This document shows positions 62,111 through 64,000 of a stretch of 64,000 nucleotides of DNA, in pieces. Below the pieces are notes generated by a model. The model was not told the origin of the DNA. It made no database searches and saw only the letters and a program-made list of their open reading frames with translations. Location: the NCBI GenBank assembly GCA_029449235.1, contig JANATG010000012.1, forward strand, positions 62,001 to 126,000, in the 5' to 3' direction. Position numbers and translations under genes: made by a program. Source of the stretch: Linnemannia schmuckeri. Its lineage: Eukaryota; Mortierellomycota; Mortierellomycetes; Mortierellales; Mortierellaceae. Each line of letters begins with the position of its first letter. Positions within the stretch are counted from its first letter, which is position 1.

Positions 62111-64000
62111 TCAACGTGAAGGGCGTGCGGTGGTGACCCAGCTGAATCGGACCCGGTCCAAGGACATCCTCATATATGGTGACCCTTCTGGCCCACTGTG
62201 CGTCTGCTTCAACTCAGACCAGTGTCGATAAAGTCCATCCTCCAGTCGCCTGTTTGCAATGACCCATCGCAGTCGACACATCCTGTAGAATAAATCTTGT
62301 GCTGCCGCTGTTGTCGTCATGGAAGTAGGGGTTGACGGTGATGATAGAAATTCTTGCACTACCTCATGACTCCTGGATGACCCTCCGTTCCCTTGCTCCC
62401 TCAGTCGCCAGGAGTGACTCTGATCAATAATGTCACGGACCATCGCAAAGAGCTGATCCGAGGTAATGCCCTCACATCCAATCAGCTCCAGCCGCTCCAG
62501 ATGATACATCTCGGCGACAACTTTGGGCCAGCCTTGAATTACAAGTGTTTGCCAATTGCCCACCAACTCCAAATCCTGCAGAGTAGCCAGTCGGGCCAAG
62601 TAACGGATCACAGGTTGCCGTTTGGGCTTTGGCCCGGTGAAACCCAGGCGCATTCGACACAGTCGAGGGCAGTTCATCAAGGACCCATAGTCAAACGTCC
62701 ATGCGACTTCTCCCTCCAAGTCCAGTTCGGTCAGTCTACCAAGGATTCTACTCGGCCATGCCAAGGGTACTGCGACAGGCTTGCCGCTGAACCATGTCCT
62801 TACTGATATTATTTCCAAACTCGCCGCGAACAGATCAACCGCCTCGTTGATCACTGCAATGACATTCGGGGCCAATCCTGCAATGCTGATCCTCTTGATC
62901 GGACTCATCGTGAGAATCTGCCTTCCTTGCAAGTCGTAGTTGGACGTCGATGGTTGCTGCTGTGAGTTCTTTTGGTATTGAGGTCTCCAGGCTGCCAATA
63001 GACCCTGCTCGTCCATGTACATGCTGAACTCTTGCAGATCCGGGCACTGACCAAGAAACGTCGCCATATTCTCTCGAGCGGCAAAGATGGGCCCTGGTTC
63101 CTTGTTCAAGTGAAGCAGTAGCCGCCGGAGATGTCGAGTCGGTATCCTGTCCAAAAACAAAATAGCATCCGGCCAATGACGAGCCTCTAACACCTCAAGA
63201 CGTTCTCCCATTGCCTCCACCAGTTCGATCAAGCGTCCACTCGGCTGATTGTCTAGCACGACAGGCTTGTTCTCGATTTGGAGTTCCCTGAGAGTTCCAA
63301 AGATCCGTTGATGATCCCAAATAAACATCAGCATCCTGTCAAGTCGAGTGATTTTGTATCCCATGGACCCGCGTGTCGTCCTGTTCATGGGCAGCACCTC
63401 AGCAGCTTGTAGATCGTCCTCGGTCAACCAACAGAGGTCCGTTCCAATCACTTCTAGGCGACGCAGGTTGGACATGTATCCGATCCTGATCCGCGGGACC
63501 TGGATAGGCATGGCGACCGTCAACGAGGTGACCTGAGGCAAGAGACGATCCATCATGGCATACTCGATCCTGTTCCGAGTCTCGACCATGGACCGGTACC
63601 AGACCACATCGGTTTGGTAGCAGTTGGGGATGGTTGGAAAGAGTGTCATGAATGTCTGGTGCAACATCGGGTCGTGGAACATGTCGGTGTAGTAGGAGAG
63701 GTAGTCGATGGTTGAGGGTGACGGCAGTGGAGTGACCTCAGGTCCGTATCGTGGCAAATCCATGACTCTGTGTCCATTCTCGTCAATGTGGGATAGTAGG
63801 TGAGAGGATTGGATGAGGAGGTGGAGCAGAACGTCATAGCGCCTTGTTTTTTCGATCACATTCCAGTGATAGTTGGGTTCTTCATCAAGGATACGAAAGG
63901 GACTGGAGTAGAGGAAGGAGACGGCGATGCGAAAGAAAGTTGAGTTGGTCAAGAGCAGAGCGTGGAGCGTGGCCCTTTCATGGCGAAGGTATGAGACGAT
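62111..64000 (-). CDS. LRR/F-box-like protein (N-terminus beyond window)
   Basis: One open frame without introns, 629 visible residues, running off the right edge. The first visible residues (IVSYLRHERATLHALLLTNSTF) resemble the end of an F-box, where a substrate adaptor would bind Skp1 of an SCF ubiquitin ligase. The downstream part holds irregular leucine-rich units: LRRLEVIGTDL, LRELQIENKPV, LTELDLEGEVAW, LQDLELVGNWQTL, LERLELIGCEGIT. Such proteins are abundant in early-diverging fungi. The F-box itself is not fully visible, so substrate-adaptor function is inference. The track start near 63952 is a TTG and not a true start; the frame stays open to base 64000. Confidence 0.75.
   Translation of the reverse strand: MVSYLRHERATLHALLLTNSTFFRIAVSFLYSSPFRILDEEPNYHWNVIEKTRRYDVLLHLLIQSSHLLSHIDENGHRVMDLPRYGPEVTPLPSPSTIDYLSYYTDMFHDPMLHQTFMTLFPTIPNCYQTDVVWYRSMVETRNRIEYAMMDRLLPQVTSLTVAMPIQVPRIRIGYMSNLRRLEVIGTDLCWLTEDDLQAAEVLPMNRTTRGSMGYKITRLDRMLMFIWDHQRIFGTLRELQIENKPVVLDNQPSGRLIELVEAMGERLEVLEARHWPDAILFLDRIPTRHLRRLLLHLNKEPGPIFAARENMATFLGQCPDLQEFSMYMDEQGLLAAWRPQYQKNSQQQPSTSNYDLQGRQILTMSPIKRISIAGLAPNVIAVINEAVDLFAASLEIISVRTWFSGKPVAVPLAWPSRILGRLTELDLEGEVAWTFDYGSLMNCPRLCRMRLGFTGPKPKRQPVIRYLARLATLQDLELVGNWQTLVIQGWPKVVAEMYHLERLELIGCEGITSDQLFAMVRDIIDQSHSWRLREQGNGGSSRSHEVVQEFLSSPSTPTSMTTTAAAQDLFYRMCRLRWVIANRRLEDGLYRHWSELKQTHSGPEGSPYMRMSLDRVRFSWVTTARPSR

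Overview
This is a fungal nuclear DNA window. The genes have short GT-AG introns, pyrimidine-rich leaders and many A/T homopolymers. The gene set (Dicer-like protein, SPX/VTC polyphosphate polymerase, secreted CotH-family protein, BCAS3-domain protein, LRR/F-box-like protein, CreA/Mig1-type zinc-finger protein) suggests an early-diverging filamentous fungus. Mucoromycota, possibly Mortierellaceae, is my inference from this set. No bacterial operon, transposase, reverse transcriptase, CRISPR array, rRNA or convincing tRNA was seen.

Layout. (1) 1-11.5 kb is gene-dense. A Dicer-like gene on the minus strand runs off the left edge. It lies head-to-head, across 389 bp, with the U5 snRNP GTPase gene SNU114/EFTUD2 on the plus strand. 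SNU114 converges on a VTC4-type polyphosphate polymerase gene on the minus strand. (2) 11.5-19.3 kb holds no gene I can support, only simple repeats. (3) 19.3-24.9 kb is an NMN adenylyltransferase gene on the plus strand. It has a TATA box, a long CT-rich leader, a low-complexity N-terminal extension and a single 3.1-kb intron that splits the catalytic GSF motif. (4) 27.0-28.9 kb is a secreted CotH-family protein gene on the minus strand with a TATAAAAG box. (5) 29.2-41.6 kb holds no supported gene. (6) 41.6-42.9 kb is a single-exon, four-finger C2H2 regulator of the CreA/Mig1 type on the minus strand, also with a TATAAAAG box upstream. (7) 43.4-55.7 kb is a second very long stretch without a supported gene. 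(8) 55.8-61.5 kb is a ten-exon BCAS3-domain gene on the minus strand, followed by an LRR/F-box-like gene on the minus strand that runs off the right edge.

Splice junctions were placed by hand from GT/AG sites, reading-frame continuity and family conservation. Every intron-containing gene closes in frame across all its junctions. The genes do not form an obvious cluster or single pathway. The best leads are the Dicer/SNU114 shared promoter, two VTC4 introns whose retention would give defined alternative proteins, the very long NMNAT intron, a recurrent TATA-plus-CT-leader promoter layout, and the isolation of the CreA-like gene between two 12-kb gene-free stretches. I did not find a clearly new multi-gene system.
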